The position numbers and the translations under genes were made by a program. Of a stretch of 64,000 nt of DNA, positions 33,527 to 47,009 are shown in pieces. Below the pieces are notes generated by a model that was given only the letters and a program-made list of their open reading frames with translations, had not been told where the DNA came from and did no database searches. The stretch comes from Primulina eburnea (taxonomy: Eukaryota > Streptophyta > Magnoliopsida > Lamiales > Gesneriaceae), in contig NC_133105.1 of NCBI RefSeq assembly GCF_022965805.1, forward strand, positions 6,014,001-6,078,000, written 5' to 3'. The first letter of the stretch is position 1; every line of letters starts with the position of its first letter.

Positions 33527-34881
33527 TCAAGAATATGATAGATGATCAAACTAACTCAACAATGTTGGAAGAAAACAACAACCAACATTCCCACATCTCA
33601 TCCTCATCAGCCGCGTCGAATGATGTAGATGATTTCGCCATGCGAAACAGTAACTTCTCGACCTATGATGCCAACCGCCTCAGTTGTGAGGGATCCCCCA
33701 TGATGATGTCTCCATGGAACCAGACATCGCCCTTCGCCAAGTCCCCCTGGTCTAACTTCTCCGAGAACTCGTCCCAAAACGTCCCTCAAAACGGGCTAAT
33801 CTGCTCACTTGTTCGAGAAGAGGGCCATATCTATTCCCTGGCAGCCAAGAATGACATCCTCTACACCGGCTCGGACAGCAAGAACATCCGAGTTTGGAAA
33901 AATATGAAAGAATTCTCAGCTTTCAAATCCAACAGCGGCCTTGTTAAGGCCATTATCATATGCGGTGAAAAGATTTTCACGGGCCATCAAGATGGGAAGG
34001 TTCGCGTTTGGAAGATCAATCCTAAAGATCCTAGTCTGCACAAGCGCTGCGGTACCTTCCCTACATTCTTTGACATATTCAAAGCCTCAATCAGGCCAAA
34101 AAACTATGTGGAGGTAAAGCGCAAGAGGACAGCGATTTGGATCAAGCATGCAGATGCCATTTCTTGCTTAAGCATGAATCAAGAAACGGGGTTACTCTAT
34201 TCTGCTTCGTGGGACAGAACTTTTAAGGTGTGGAGAGTGCAGAACTCGAAATGCATCGAATCAGTCAAGGCACATGACGATGCTGTTAACTCCGTCGTGT
34301 CGAGCATCAATGGGATCGTCTACACTGGCTCGGCCGACGGAACCGTTAAAGTCTGGAAAAGGGAACAAAATGGCAAGGTGGTGAGGCATGTATTAACACA
34401 GACACTTCTCAGCCAAGAGTCCGCAGTCACAGCACTGGCTGTCAACGGGTCGGGTTCTATCGTGTACGGCGGGTCGTCAGACGGACTAGTGAATTTCTGG
34501 GAACTGGAGAAGCAGCTGTCACACGGCGGTGTGCTGAAGGGGCACAAACTGGCTGTTCTTTGCTTGACATCCGCTGGGAATTTGGTTTTCAGCGGGTCTG
34601 CTGATAAGACTATATGCATATGGAGGAGGGAAGGGGCCGTGCACACTTGCCTCTCGGTGCTGACAGGACACACTGGGCCGGTGAAGTGCCTGGCGGTGGA
34701 CGAGGACAAGGAATCTGCCAGCTCCGGAGATAAGAAGTGGGTGGTGTATAGCGGGAGTCTTGATAAATCAGTGAAGGTGTGGAGCGTGTCGGAGACTGCG
34801 CCTGATTTGCAGCAGATGGCTTTGATGCAGCAGAGTGAGGGGAATTTTAACTGGGAATCAATACCATCTGCCAAGTACTGA
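33523..34881 (+). CDS. JINGUBANG-type WD40 repeat protein
   Basis: A single exon of 452 aa. A Ser/Asn-rich N-terminus (residues 1-95, with '[17 protein letters not shown]') precedes seven WD40 repeats from about residue 98 to 435. Clear blade ends include '[14 protein letters not shown]', '[13 protein letters not shown]', '[13 protein letters not shown]', '[13 protein letters not shown]', '[13 protein letters not shown]', '[13 protein letters not shown]' and '[12 protein letters not shown]'. The SPW-rich leader plus seven blades is the JINGUBANG layout. Arabidopsis JGB restrains pollen germination in dry conditions and interacts with TCP4 in the jasmonate context. The family has several paralogues with other or unknown roles, so I do not assign JGB itself. 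The in-frame codons upstream of 33523 lack an ATG. Confidence 0.92.
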   Translation: MIKNMIDDQTNSTMLEENNNQHSHISSSSAASNDVDDFAMRNSNFSTYDANRLSCEGSPMMMSPWNQTSPFAKSPWSNFSENSSQNVPQNGLICSLVREEGHIYSLAAKNDILYTGSDSKNIRVWKNMKEFSAFKSNSGLVKAIIICGEKIFTGHQDGKVRVWKINPKDPSLHKRCGTFPTFFDIFKASIRPKNYVEVKRKRTAIWIKHADAISCLSMNQETGLLYSASWDRTFKVWRVQNSKCIESVKAHDDAVNSVVSSINGIVYTGSADGTVKVWKREQNGKVVRHVLTQTLLSQESAVTALAVNGSGSIVYGGSSDGLVNFWELEKQLSHGGVLKGHKLAVLCLTSAGNLVFSGSADKTICIWRREGAVHTCLSVLTGHTGPVKCLAVDEDKESASSGDKKWVVYSGSLDKSVKVWSVSETAPDLQQMALMQQSEGNFNWESIPSAKY

Positions 34882-36290
34882 CTTCGTGTGATCTTGGTGA
34901 GAGTTTGATTATAAGGTTTTGGATTTTCTTTTTTAATCGATGGGAACGTGGAGGAGGGAACTACTTGTAAAGTATGAGTTAATTACCTGGAATGTTAGTG
35001 TGATGGGCTATTATGGTTAATGAATGTATTACTTCCATGATTATGAGTTTTTTTCTAATATGATTTTAAGTTGTAAGAAATAGGACAAATGATTATGTTA
35101 TACTACCACTGTTATTTGATCTACTTTCAATTTCTTAGTTTTCTAATATTCGAAAGTAGGACATTTCATGGTCATTACGGTCCGACATCAATATAAGTGA
35201 CTCGAAGCTATTTTTAATACAACGAAAATTTCTTGAAACATATAACCTTTCATTAAAAATGATAATATTTTAGACAACAGTAACATTTTTATGGTATCAT
35301 ATGGTAATATACTCGTTCGATGATTGCCCAGAGCAGCCTGGGGATAGCATCAAGGGTCAAGAAATGTTTTGCCAAAACCGAACCCCGGCCCCATATCATA
35401 TGGCCATAAAAATCCTAGCCCTTGATGCTTTCCCCAGATACCATCCCAGGGGTAGCACCAAACCAAATCCTAGGGTATGTTACATGGGCATCCCTAAAAC
35501 TGGACCTTGAATATGATACTATGTGTTACCAAACTACAACGACCTCACGATTGTTTTATATCGCCAAAACATTTAGACTCTTTTAGTGAATCAATTACAA
35601 GGAGTGCACCTTTAGTTTCATGTAAGAGATAGGCGATTCTAGGCGATTCAAGTGAAAAAAGAAATCAATCAGTGGGACATTTTGGCTATTTGGGAACTAC
35701 TATGAAGATTGACCGTATAATTTACACAAAGGCAGCTTTCTGCATCTACATTTCGTAAAATTTGATTTGTGAATACGAGTTTCCCATTCTTAGAATGAAT
35801 AGTTACTTGTATACGACTGATAAGATAGGTCCGAACTTTTCAAGAATTGAGCGCTTGCCGTTATTCAGCTCGTGCCAACTGAGTGGTTACCATCAACTTC
35901 CAACCTGCACAGCATTGAACTGTTCATTTCAACAGATTAAAGTGTGATGGAAGAATCGAATTTCTCATAATAAAGCAAAAGAATTTTGCATTCACAATGA
36001 CATTGTACTTGAGGGATGAAATGTTCGAACACAAGGGTCATGTCAATTTCAGGTTCATCTAGCTTAGTTACCTTCGGGCATCCCACTAGACAAAGGGATT
36101 CGGCAACTTCTCAGTAAGAAAACCTGCGCGAGTGCATTCTTTTCGATTTGGGTTGTGAATTTGTGGGTCCCTGCATGTGCCCACTTCTACAACCAACTGA
36201 GGCCATGTCCAGAGACTGGGAAGCAACCTGATTTCCTCCTTCTAGCATTTTAACTACCTATCTTGGTCACATAAAATGTACAGGTAAAAT
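34882..36290. other. intergenic
   Basis: The 3' flank of the WD40 gene, followed by a less AT-rich stretch with an imperfect foldback at 35338-35437, then the 3' flank of the pseudokinase gene. No ORF with family resemblance. Confidence 0.4.
35338..35437. repeat. imperfect foldback, 19-bp arms, 62-base loop
   Basis: CTGGGGATAGCATCAAGGG (35338-35356) pairs with 35419-35437 with one mismatch. The surrounding 200 bp are richer in GC than the intergenic background. Confidence 0.7.
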
Positions 36291-39200
36291 TCACTTGTAA
36301 CCTCGTCTACCGTCTAAACTAGACATCAATGCACTACAGATTGTGAAGGTCAAGGAGAGTAGAACCTTTGACATTGGCGGCCTCAAGTCAGGATCTTGCT
36401 GTAGGCACAATGAGGCAGCCCATCCAATTGCATGAAGCTCATAGGGTAGACCCTGAATTTGGTATGAACCCAAGTGTGGATCCAGCAATTGATGCTTGTA
36501 CGCCAATATATGAATTGGTTCGATTGCAGATAAAGCATGAATATTATCCAACAAAAATTGATGTTCCAAAAAATATTGCATATCATTAGCTCGCTGGCCG
36601 GTTATGAGCTCTAATAGTACAAGGCCAAAGGCATAAATATCAACTTTCTCCGTCAGTTTCCCATCAGAGAAACATTCGGAGGCAAGATACCTAAAGAAAT
36701 AAAACGAACACCAATCAAATGAATAATAAACATTGTTCTGCTAATCTCCAAAAATCTGTGCTTGAAATCAACCGAAAATTTTCACTTATTGGGTATCAGG
36801 TTAGTTTTATAACTAATGTGTCGGTTTAACAATAACCAATAGCAAAAAGCAAATAGTTGCAGGATAGCCAATAAGAAAGTCTGCAATTTACCCTGAAGTT
36901 CCAACAACTTGGTTCCTATAACAAAACTCCCATTCACTGTTCAATCTTGCCACTCCAAAATCAGCAACCTGAATAAAAAGACCATGTCATTTGATGTAGA
37001 TAAAGTTTCGCTATACACTGACTATCGCATAGCATGAGGCTGGGTGGTCAATATTATCCATCAGAATAATATGTATACAGCTCCATCAATCTCTTTTAGT
37101 CTCAGAAGGGACACCCTCTATCACTGAATGACAGAAAATAATATTGAATACTTTATATTTACAGAATCAGTTCGCTATGGACTTCTAGGGCAAATACAAT
37201 TTGTACTAACTGTACTAGAAATTGCTATGCTTCTAAAACATTAATAGAACGTACCAGAGGTTCGAAATCATGCGTTAAGAGGATGTTGGTAGGCCGCAAT
37301 TTCCCGTGAATTATACATCCCACTCTGCAATCTTCATGAAGGTACCGCAACCCCCTAGCAGTTCCTATGGCTATTTTCAAGCGTGCTTGCCAATCAAGAA
37401 CAAGCCTTTTATTCCCTGTAAATGAAGGCAGGTGCATTTCATATCTCCATGAGGTGCCACAATCAGTAATTGAACAGGTGGATAGTATACATGGCAGAAT
37501 ACAATCACAGAGAAAAGAGATAACCACAGAGAAAAGAGATACCATGCAAATGGAAATCTAAGGAGCTATTGCATATATATTCATACACCAGTAATCTTTT
37601 ATTCCCCTCAATGCAAAAACCAATGAGCAACACAACATTTCTGTGCTGGGCACAACTCAAAACTCGCACTTCCCTGCAAAAATCATCTTCTCTTTGAGAC
37701 CCAGAAAACTTTAGTCGCTTCACTGCTATGACCAACCCGTTATTCAGAACCCCTCTGTGTACCAAACTTAAGACACCTTCTGCCACAAAATTTGTTGCTG
37801 AGAAACCATTTGTAGCTTCCTCTAGCTCTTTGTACTGAAATTTCTTTGTGGGTTTTCCGAATGCTGGAGCCTTAGATTGACACAGAGAACACAGAGGAGG
37901 TGGTGTTGGACAAGTTTTACCAAGAGAGACAGCATCCCGAATGCTATAGTCAAATACATAATCTCCATCACCAATTTCATTAAGAACAGGTCCTCTTACG
38001 TTATCTTCCTTATATTGAGAAATGTTGTCTAATTCCTTCCCGGAAGAACTATATGCGGTTTTAGAGATATTATTAAATTTTACGCTTGCTGGAATTTTCT
38101 CATCAACCGTGTCATTTTGTGCAATCCAGAAGATTCTTTGATTCCTACAAGCAGCCAATTCCATGTTATCTGACACATTGATTGTTCTTTTGCTTAAATT
38201 GTTGAACACGTACCGTCTGGTGAGTGGATTTTTATTTTTATTCACCCCGTCATAAAGGGGATTTTGTTCATAAACAACAAATACGGAAGCCCCAGTGTCA
38301 GAACTTGATAATGAATTTTCATCTGAGGTCCTAGTGCATGAGGTATTTGGATCCTCAGGACTGCTAACAGGTGTGGTATGCTTCATATTTTGGCTGTGCA
38401 AGTTTTCAAAATCTCTAATAGGTGAAGAAGTAGTTGAATAAAAGGGTGTTTCAGGATCATTTGAGCTTGCTAGATTGAGACGAAGGACTTTTGGCTGAGA
38501 ACCCTTCATGACCACTATGTTACAGTGTAGTTCATCGATGCAAAGCTTTAGCTCTTCCTTCAGTTTCCTGTATTAGGAGGAAAACACCAATAAGATTGCC
38601 TTTCAGATCCGAATAACATGGATGTGTTAGTACCTATTTGAAGAAACAGCAGACAATTTAGAGCAGCAATATCATGCAGTTGATTGAGTCAACTAGCATA
38701 ATAGATATGCCGATGCTGGGTTGAATTTACAATTATATTTTCCCATCCAAAAAGTTTCTTTGAATTAATTTGACATAAATAACCATTCCTGATGCGGTTC
38801 ATAAGTCAAATATTGTAGTCTTAGCAGTACCGAAGCCACTTAACAGATTTAACATACCAACAGAGAAAAAACTCGATTTTTTTTTGCATTCAAGGCTTGA
38901 ACTGTAATGTTGATATTATTGCGGAAGAGGAAGATGAGAAGTAGATTCATGCCAGACCTTATTAGCAAGAGCCAAAATGATATTTTTGATCTGAAAATCC
39001 AATTGAAACGCCCCAAAATTTTTAACGACCAGAATCAAAATGCATCAAGCCAATTCTTTCTAACCTCGATTAATTCATTTGCTTTAATTATGTATGGAAC
39101 TCTCGTAATACTTGGTCACAAAATAGAGGTCACACCTTGAGTACTGGATATTCGAATGAGAGGAAATATGCCAAATACATAGCTTAATTACTGACTATAC

Positions 39201-40752
39201 ATCATAGCACCAAAGTTCAATGATTTTCACCACTGCATGCACAGGTTGTTTTTGAACATATCAAACCATCAATTCTCAAGCATGTATAGTTGATAGGGGA
39301 GAGACAGTAAAATTTGAATGATTTAGCTGAATTTGGACACAAAGAATGTGGATACAAAGTATTCCCAGTTCGCAATTCTAGGCTGACAATGAAGCTACTA
39401 ATACGTCTTATTTTAGGAACTTGTCATATCAGGAAAAGTACAAAATCTATTTACGTTTATTTACTTGTCCAAAATGACCCAGTTGGCTGCATTGCTTTTT
39501 GCTTCAGCTACGACAGCACCGGCAGACGTAGCTGATATAACCTTAATCTGCACTCTGACCTGCAACCAACAACTAAATATCAGATGCATAATATTGCATG
39601 TATCTAGCAATTTAATTTCATCAATGATGAGCTCTTTTCCTCCTCTTTTGGCAGCGGGACTAAAGAGGGCAAAAATACAATCATTTACAATTAAGCTTGC
39701 ATGCTACAGAATGGCTGCTCTACATTGGATCATATCCAGGAAAAGCTTGTGTTATAGTTTTTCACTGTAGTGAAAAAGGAAAAACTATACTGTCCATGGT
39801 TCAAGATTTTATTTTCATTGTGGCATATAGCAGCTTAGAAGGATGAGCATTACCAGAATGTAATCATTTAAACCAATCACCTAAGAAAAATGCAAGAGCA
39901 TACCAAAAGAATTTCTTGATTTCTCATTAGATTTTCTAACGCACAAGCAACCCCTCAATAATTTTACTGTTTTCACAAGACCTGATTCACCTGAACATGT
40001 TTACAAGGTAAGAACCTTCTTACAGACAACTCAACCAAGTTTTTAGCTGAAAAAATATTTTCCAAATTTCATGAAAATGACGTTCATCTTCCCGAAGTGC
40101 CAGGAGTGGCGGTTAGTTGTCAATTCCGGCAAAATTACTCAAATTTTAGCTTTAGCCCGAAAGCACTAAATTTCCCACCACTGGATCTCAACCAAAGCAA
40201 TAATTTCATAGAACATCAATAAATATTAAAAAAATTAATTAAAAAAAAGGAAACAAGAGGGCACGGAGTCGGAAGTAACAAAGTACCTGGATTTGATCCT
40301 GAACTTTGAGAACCATCTGAGAACAAGACTCAGAGATTCGACCAATCCGATCCGGTAACAAAGCCGGGACATTACTTCGACAATCCCCTTTCAACCTGGA
40401 AAACCCCCAAAATCTGCTCCCATCTGTTACGTACACACACAAAAAACACAAAACGTGTTCGAGATTACTCACAGTGAATACACAAATTCAGCGATGCATC
40501 TCTGTGAAAGGAAAAAGAAGAAGAAAGGAACACTTCAAGGACCTAAATGAGCTCAGAATTTAGGAAATTACCGGTTTTTTTGGGGGAAACGATGGCGAGG
40601 AGAGTAACACAGTCACCGGGGCGGACCGCATGGGTGAGAGCCCAAGCCAACGCAACCTTGGAGATGACCTTCTCTACTTTGACCGCCACGATCACTCTCT
40701 CCGCCGTGGCTCCACCACGTCGATGGGCTACTTCTCTTTTTGGCGGGAACAT
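36291..40752 (-). CDS. receptor-like cytoplasmic pseudokinase with N-terminal USP domain
   Basis: Seven exons on the minus strand: 40752-40572, 40423-40287, 39559-39465, 38567-37543, 37415-37255, 36968-36892 and 36690-36291, giving 691 aa. Residues ~15-165 form a UspA-like adenine-nucleotide alpha-hydrolase domain ('VIVAVKVEKVISKVALAWAL', 'VVAEAKSNAANWVILDK', 'CNIVVMKGSQP'). A Ser-rich linker is followed by a kinase domain from about residue 390. The Gly-loop is degraded ('AEGVLSLVHRG'). The ATP Lys is present at 421 ('IAVKRL'), the HRD motif has become H516-G517-K518 ('IIHGKLRPTN'), and DFG is intact at 536-538. Loss of the catalytic Asp marks it as a likely pseudokinase, as named for its family (inactive protein kinase SELMODRAFT_444075-like). 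No signal peptide or membrane segment is seen. It probably acts as a cytosolic signalling scaffold, which is inference. Confidence 0.9.
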
Positions 40753-43021
40753 GTTGGACGACGTCCGGTTAACTGTACTACTTGGTGACGTGAGATTGGG
40801 AAGAATGAGAAGTTTGATTTATTTATATATTATAATTATGAATAATCAGAAATAAATGTGGATAAATTTTTTTATTTATGCATTATTGAGGGTTTATCAG
40901 GGATTTAACTTTGACAGGATTTAATTTTTGCCTCAATTTGATCCATATTTTAAATTGAAAAATGATAATTTTAACATAAAAATAATATATTTTTATAAAT
41001 CTGATCTGATTAAAAATTTATATAACAAAAGATTATGTCTTTCGTGATACGGTCTCACAAATCTTTATACGTGAGACATGTCAACCATACCGATATTCAC
41101 AATAAAAAGTAATACTCTTATCACAAAAAGTAATATTTTTTCATTAATTACTCAAATAAAAGATCTGTCTCACAATATATGACCCAGTAAAATCGTCTCA
41201 CACAAATTTTTGTCATAATAAAATTGACTCGTGACCCGTCTCACTTGAAATTTTGTTTTATTATTAGATGTGACCTAAAATATAGCCAACGACACCTTCA
41301 TTTATCATGAAAGATAAAATATAATATAATGAATTAAAAACTCAACCATGTATTTATTCAACAAAAGATGGTAACCTATCAAAAATAATTGTCAGACAAA
41401 CCTATAGCAAAGTCAAACTCAATAAATCTAAATTACTAATATATCAAATATATATTTTGAAGTTTAATGTTTTATATATAATTCGAAATGAAACTAAAAC
41501 TAATTTATTTATTTTTAAATATTTAATCCACATTAGAAATGAATAATTTGCTCCACTTTAATACCGACGAAGAATATTGGAGGAGTGTGTGCCAAATATT
41601 GTTTATTTTCCGTGACAGCAAATTTGCATGAAAAACACAATATATTCTCGTTTGGAAAGAGTAGGTGGACGGACGTGATTCCGCGACAGTGATGGTTCAC
41701 GATAATGGACGGCTGGATGTTGTGATTGGGACACAATGGTGGCAATTACTTTCTTGTAGCAGAGGATCGTTAAGCTGTAATGGAGGGGTTGTATTCAAGA
41801 CAGATCAGATTGGAAATAATTATCATGTGATTGGAATTATTGTGCAACTATTTCATTCAACACCACTTTATTTATATATATATATTCGTGGATGATTATT
41901 TTTTAGTTAAACTAAAAAGTTATTACTGGCTTATGAAATTTTAGTGTGCCATCTTGTTTTTTTTTTTTTTTTGTAATTTTAGTTGTGTATTGACGTGGTA
42001 TTGATGCCGCATCGACGTGACGTCGTCAATATTCTGATCAACATGACTAAGATTAAAATTTGACAATATATAAACCAAAATCGCAGAGAGAATAAGAAGG
42101 GGAGCATGGATTACTGCTTCAGTTTTGAAAACATTTAATGAATTGGCCTAATTTTCATTTTCAATATTATTAACATTTGACAAGCCTAAATTTTTGTTGC
42201 AAAAACTTTCGTTGATCTACGACTTTTATTTAAGATGTTATCCACAAATCTCAGAACAGCCCATACTGCTTTTCGGTTCGTTTGTTACTCAAACACGAAA
42301 CGAGATAATTAATGAAACTACTTCGTATATTACCTACATTCATCCATATGTTACACGAGCAAGGAACATCAGCTCCCAAGCTTCCAAACCCGGTATCTAG
42401 TCCGATTCAATGGGCGTGGTCGAGGGCAATAGTGGATCAGAACAAGAAGCATATGCTATAAACCGATAGACCCGAAACTACAGTTGAGCCACGTCCATTT
42501 TTAGATATATAATCGATGTCACACTCGAGCATATATAGGCGTGGCTTACTACAATAGACCCCTACAACAACTATTTTGTATCCTTCAATCGCTGTATAAA
42601 AATGGTTAACATATTTTGCTATAGGAATCATTGTAGTCATTATAAAACATTTCAATTTTTTTTTCTTACCCACGTGGAATAGGTGTATCACAATTATCCT
42701 CCCAAAAATCCATCTTATATTTTTTAAAAATGCCATCTAATTTAACTTGAAATTATACTCTTTTTTAGCCATGCAACTTATGAAATGACATTTAGTTACA
42801 GTTTTTGACCCCATCGGGTCCTGACTTGGGCAGGCCAACTTAACATTCCTCAAAACTATGATAAATCTAGCTAGAAAATCGTTGATCTCTTCCAATAATT
42901 AATTAATCTCGCAATTCTTTTTTGCATCGAAAACATATGAAGAACACGTGGGAAAAATTAAGATTTTGCCTATGTTTGATCAAACTCTATCCTAAACATA
43001 TGGCAAATGTATGTATATTTA
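40753..43021. other. intergenic, AT-rich
   Basis: Upstream of the pseudokinase gene. It holds MITE copy 4 (41040-41215), a short extra fragment of the same family at about 41220-41255, and a repeat with a poly-T run and ATTGACGTGG at about 41940-42060. No gene is seen. Confidence 0.4.
41040..41215 (-). mobile_element. MITE with palindromic ends, copy 4 (inverted)
   Basis: Minus orientation, full length but diverged (GTGATACGGTCTCAC end). No clean target duplication was found. Confidence 0.78.
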
Positions 43022-45833
43022 TCAAAGAGTTAACAGTGCAGAAGAGGTGTCCATTCTCAGGCTTGGCCTTCCTAGTGTTAACTCTAACTCAATCGACAAA
43101 TCTTGAGAAGAAAATGGTCGATTGAAATCATTCGACGTTCCTTTTTCTGCTGATAAATTGTGGGTTGCCTCTACTCCATCAACCTACATTCATGAACGAA
43201 AAACAATATATATGTTCATAACATGAAATATGGATATCTTAGTCAAAATTTATAGTCATATTCTAGATTATTGTATTTGTAAATTATTTTGAACAAAATA
43301 TTTTGTAAAGCTGTATATATACATACCTTAATTACATCAACTTCCGCTTGTAAATTACTCGAACCATTTAGTTGACTCGACGGACGCATTACACGAACAT
43401 TATCTCGAGCTGATGGCCGAGAAATTCTGGTGAGAGTGATCAAGATTAGGACAATGTATCAGAATACTTAATAATAATAATCGGATCAAATTTGATACTC
43501 AATGTTTGATACAAGTAAACTTGTTCTAGATCATCCCTTACATGCCAAGTTTAATATTTTATTAGAGTATTATCGTCTTATGAAAATAATCAAGAAATTC
43601 TTTGATTACCTTCTTAAATGAAACTAATTAAGAAATTATTTTGAAATTTTTTAGTACCATATCTGAACCTTTAATTAAACTTTGTTTCAAAATAATTCAG
43701 TCTTTGTAATTGTTTTGTTTGGACTGATCATCTTTGTACGAAGCCATCAAGAAACTAAGTCAACAAATCCAGCCAAGATTTCGGCTATATTCAAACATAG
43801 GATCCCTTATACCGTGACACCAAATGGCACCCTAAAACATTATTTATTACCCAATTATGGAGATTTCAACCGTTCCTTTGACTTAATTTATTGCCAAATA
43901 CCTCGATATTTGTTCCTTCGAGACATTTAAAATGGATTTGAAGATTTCTTTTGCCCAAAAGTTAGCATGGCTAAGTTGACAGCTAGCTAGCTAGCTGCTT
44001 CCAAAAAATTAAATCAAATAAAATATAATTAACATATATATGTAATCTATCATGAAAAATGTCACATTTGACCAACAAACTAAGCATGCGGTTTCCTCTA
44101 TTTTTTACTTTCACGGATGTCATAAAATTGTTTACATCTAATATTTAAGAATGATGAATAAATACCCTAAGAAATAATATAATTTAAAGGATCACGATTC
44201 ATTATAAGATCTTAAAAAAAGGATGAGACCGAGAAAAAGAACAATTTAATGGATGAAACTTGATTAATTTTTTTTTTGAGACCAAGAAAAAGAACAACTT
44301 TAATTCTCCAAAATCTTCAAAACCTTATATTTTAAAATTTTGCTCTCATTTTGTCTATTTTTCACTCCACCAAAGCATGGTATAAATGGTACTGGATCTA
44401 GAGTTTTTTTTTAAATAAAAAATAAAAAAAATTCATACCATATCTCGTCCCATCATATATCCAATCATAAATATATGGATTCACCCCTATTATTATTGAT
44501 TAATGCATGGGGTAGCTAGATGGATTATGACAAAATGTAGTACTAGCTAGTGAAGGTTGCGGAGTGCACTCACCTCTGAGCATCAAGAATAAATGTCTTT
44601 GTATTTGGTTGCAATGATGATAGTACTAATGGTGGTGGAGCAGCTAATGGACTGATCAACGTTTTGTGAATATCAATATCATGAGCCTTTTGATCATCTT
44701 GAGCAATCCCTCCAACTTGTAATCTCAGCCCAAAATCTGTCTGCCCTTGATCGGCTTCAACGTTTTCAACTATAGAGACAATGGAAACATACACTTTATC
44801 AGAAGAAATGATTCACTCAAGGCTTTGAGGGTTAGTGGGAACAGAGTTGATGGAAAATTTTGTCGTCATTGGATCATAATTACGAGCACAAACAAAGAGA
44901 ATATTATATAATGGGAGTGGGATTGATCAAAATGGGGCCTCTTTTGTGAAGGGAAATTATGATCTGAATTTAGTTACCTGTTCCTCTTTCAGTGCTCTTC
45001 ACTGTTCTATACATCTGCAACAATGCGAACCAACCCAAGAAAATAATGTTGTAATTAGAAAAAAAAAGTTTTTCAAAGGGAGAACACCATTTCATGATTT
45101 TTGTTTGCTTCAAATGAATAAATAGTTTGAAGTTAAAAAGGCTAATTACCTGTAAGTGACTCTTAACATGAGCTAGCGTCAGATCTTTCACATTCATCAA
45201 CTCAAGTACAGATTTCGGTGTTGCTCCTGTAAATATTTATGGAGAACCAAATTAAAATTAACTGAAAAATTTACCCTTTAATCAGTTGAATCAGATAATA
45301 GCGCAGTCTATACTATTTGTAATAATATATATGATTTTGTAAAATTTTCTTGAAAATGTTTCATTCAAGTGTTTTAGCGTACTTTCATGGCCGCCCAGTA
45401 GCTCAACTGCGTGAACAAAATGGGCATGAAGAGTGGAAGTCCATCTCATTCTGGGAGCTCTAACGCTTCTCTTACTAATCCCATTCACCATCCTTGAACT
45501 TCTTTTGAACTCCCGGCTCCCATATACCTGTGGCTGATAATAATGCTGAAAATTTCTTGGAATCTGAACAGGAATAGGATTTAACAATCCTGCCATATTT
45601 TCAAACCCTAAACCCAAAGTGGGCTCAATCTGCAGATGGCTAAAACCCTTCTTTGCAGTGAAAAATCCATTCTCATGGCTCAGATCGCTTCCATTACTGC
45701 TGGTGGAGGATTCTTTGAACTGATCAGTACGGTTGGATACCGAAGGTGTACTGATCTGCAGAGAAAGATCAGCCGCCAAGGGAGGAGAACCTTTCGTATT
45801 TCCCATATTCATTTGTTTTGAGCTAAAAAACAT
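43022..45833 (-). CDS. KAN4: KANADI-family GARP transcription factor, KAN4/ATS-like
   Basis: Six exons on the minus strand: 45833-45383, 45226-45150, 45014-44978, 44769-44574, 43426-43327 and 43183-43022, giving 340 aa. The GARP DNA-binding domain (residues ~127-187) reads 'RAPRMRWTSTLHAHFVHAVE', then 'ATPKSVLELMNVKDLTLAHV' and KSHLQMYRTVKST. The TSTLHAHF form, N-terminal 'DLSLQIS', 'DLSHENGFF' and 'YGSREFKRSSRMV', and the C-terminal EAR-like 'LELTLGRPS', all point to KAN4 (ABERRANT TESTA SHAPE) rather than KAN1-3. KANADI proteins are nuclear repressors that set abaxial identity. KAN4 shapes ovule integuments and affects seed-coat flavonoids. Exons 5 and 6 are short but join in phase and restore the conserved C-terminus. 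Orthology needs a tree. Confidence 0.88.
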
Positions 45834-46421
45834 TCTGAACAGATCGAAGAAACGCAGGAGAAGTCGCTAAATAGGAGTAACTAAATTGTAAGAAGATCGA
45901 ATGAAAGTCTCAGGCTTTGGGAAGAGAGTAGTAGATATTGAAATGGGTAGGCATAAGGTGATTATTATATCATGAGTGCCTTATGATTTGCATGGATGTG
46001 AAGTGTGTGCTAGTGTGTGTGAGAGGGTGTGGTACTGGTCGGGGTGGGGGGGGGGGGGTTAGGCTTTTTACTTTCTAGGTGTAGCATAGGGTTTGATCAT
46101 AAAGAAATGGAAGAAGATGAACAGAGAGATAAAGGACTTGCAGAATGCTTTTCATAGTCAGAATGTCAGATAAAAATAATGTTGGGGAGACAGCAAATTA
46201 ATTAAACTACACAAGATTTACAGGGTTTTGAATGAAAAATCCAAGCCATGAGAACTGAGACAGAACCTAACATAAAAAATAAATAAAAAAATTAGAGGGC
46301 GAAAAAATATATTACAAATTTTAAGGAAGACAAGTGTAAATTTTAAGATAAGAAAAATGAAGTACAATAGTTATATCATATATCTTATTTTATTTAAAAA
46401 AAAAAATCAAAAGAGGCGACC
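45834..46421. other. upstream region of the KAN4-like gene
   Basis: Contains a GTGTGTGAGAGG tract followed by a 14-base G run at about 46046-46060. No TATA box could be chosen with confidence. Confidence 0.35.
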
Positions 46422-46429
46422 GCACCCAC

Positions 46430-47001
46430 TAGGGGTGAGTATTCGGTTAATTCGATTACCGACCGAACCGAATTAGCCATAACCGAACCGAACCGAAATA
46501 TTTAGCCATAACCGAACCGACCGAATTAATTTTCATAACCGATGAAAACCGAACCGAATTAAAATCGGTTAATTCGGTTGGTGACCGAATTAACCGAATA
46601 GTCTAAAAAAAATTTGTGATTTAATTAAATTTTAATTACATATGTAATTTTTTTAACACTATAGTTTACACAAATGCATAAAAATATAAAATCACACGCA
46701 TCACAAATGTACAAGTTTTATTTGAAACACAATTAATACATATTATATCGATTTTAAAATTAAAAATTAAAATATTTATAAAAATTGATAAATAAAAAAA
46801 TTATTAAATAATAATATTTATTATATCGGTTAATTCGGTTAACCGATTTCAAAATTTTGAAAACCCGTAACCGAATCGAATTAACCGATATAACCGATTT
46901 TTTTTAATTTGAAAACCGAATTTCCGAAATAACCGAACCGAATTTCCGAATTGACTCGGTTCGGTCGGTTAATCGGTTTAACCGAAATCTTGCTCACCCT
47001 A
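46430..47001. mobile_element. hAT-like MITE with AACCGA arrays, 572 bp
   Basis: The ends are TAGGGGTGAG and its inverted match (CTCACCCTA on the plus strand). An exact 8-bp duplication GCACCCAC lies at 46422-46429 and 47002-47009. Both subterminal regions are dense arrays of AACCGAATT / AATTCGGTT, and the AT-rich centre is non-coding. The 8-bp duplication indicates hAT-type mobilisation. Confidence 0.92.
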
Positions 47002-47009
47002 GCACCCAC

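Noticed and set aside
43682..43930. Plus-strand ORF of 82 codons with a hydrophobic start resembling a secreted peptide
   Set aside because: It lies in an intron of the KAN4-like gene on the other strand, with no conserved motif or cysteine pattern.
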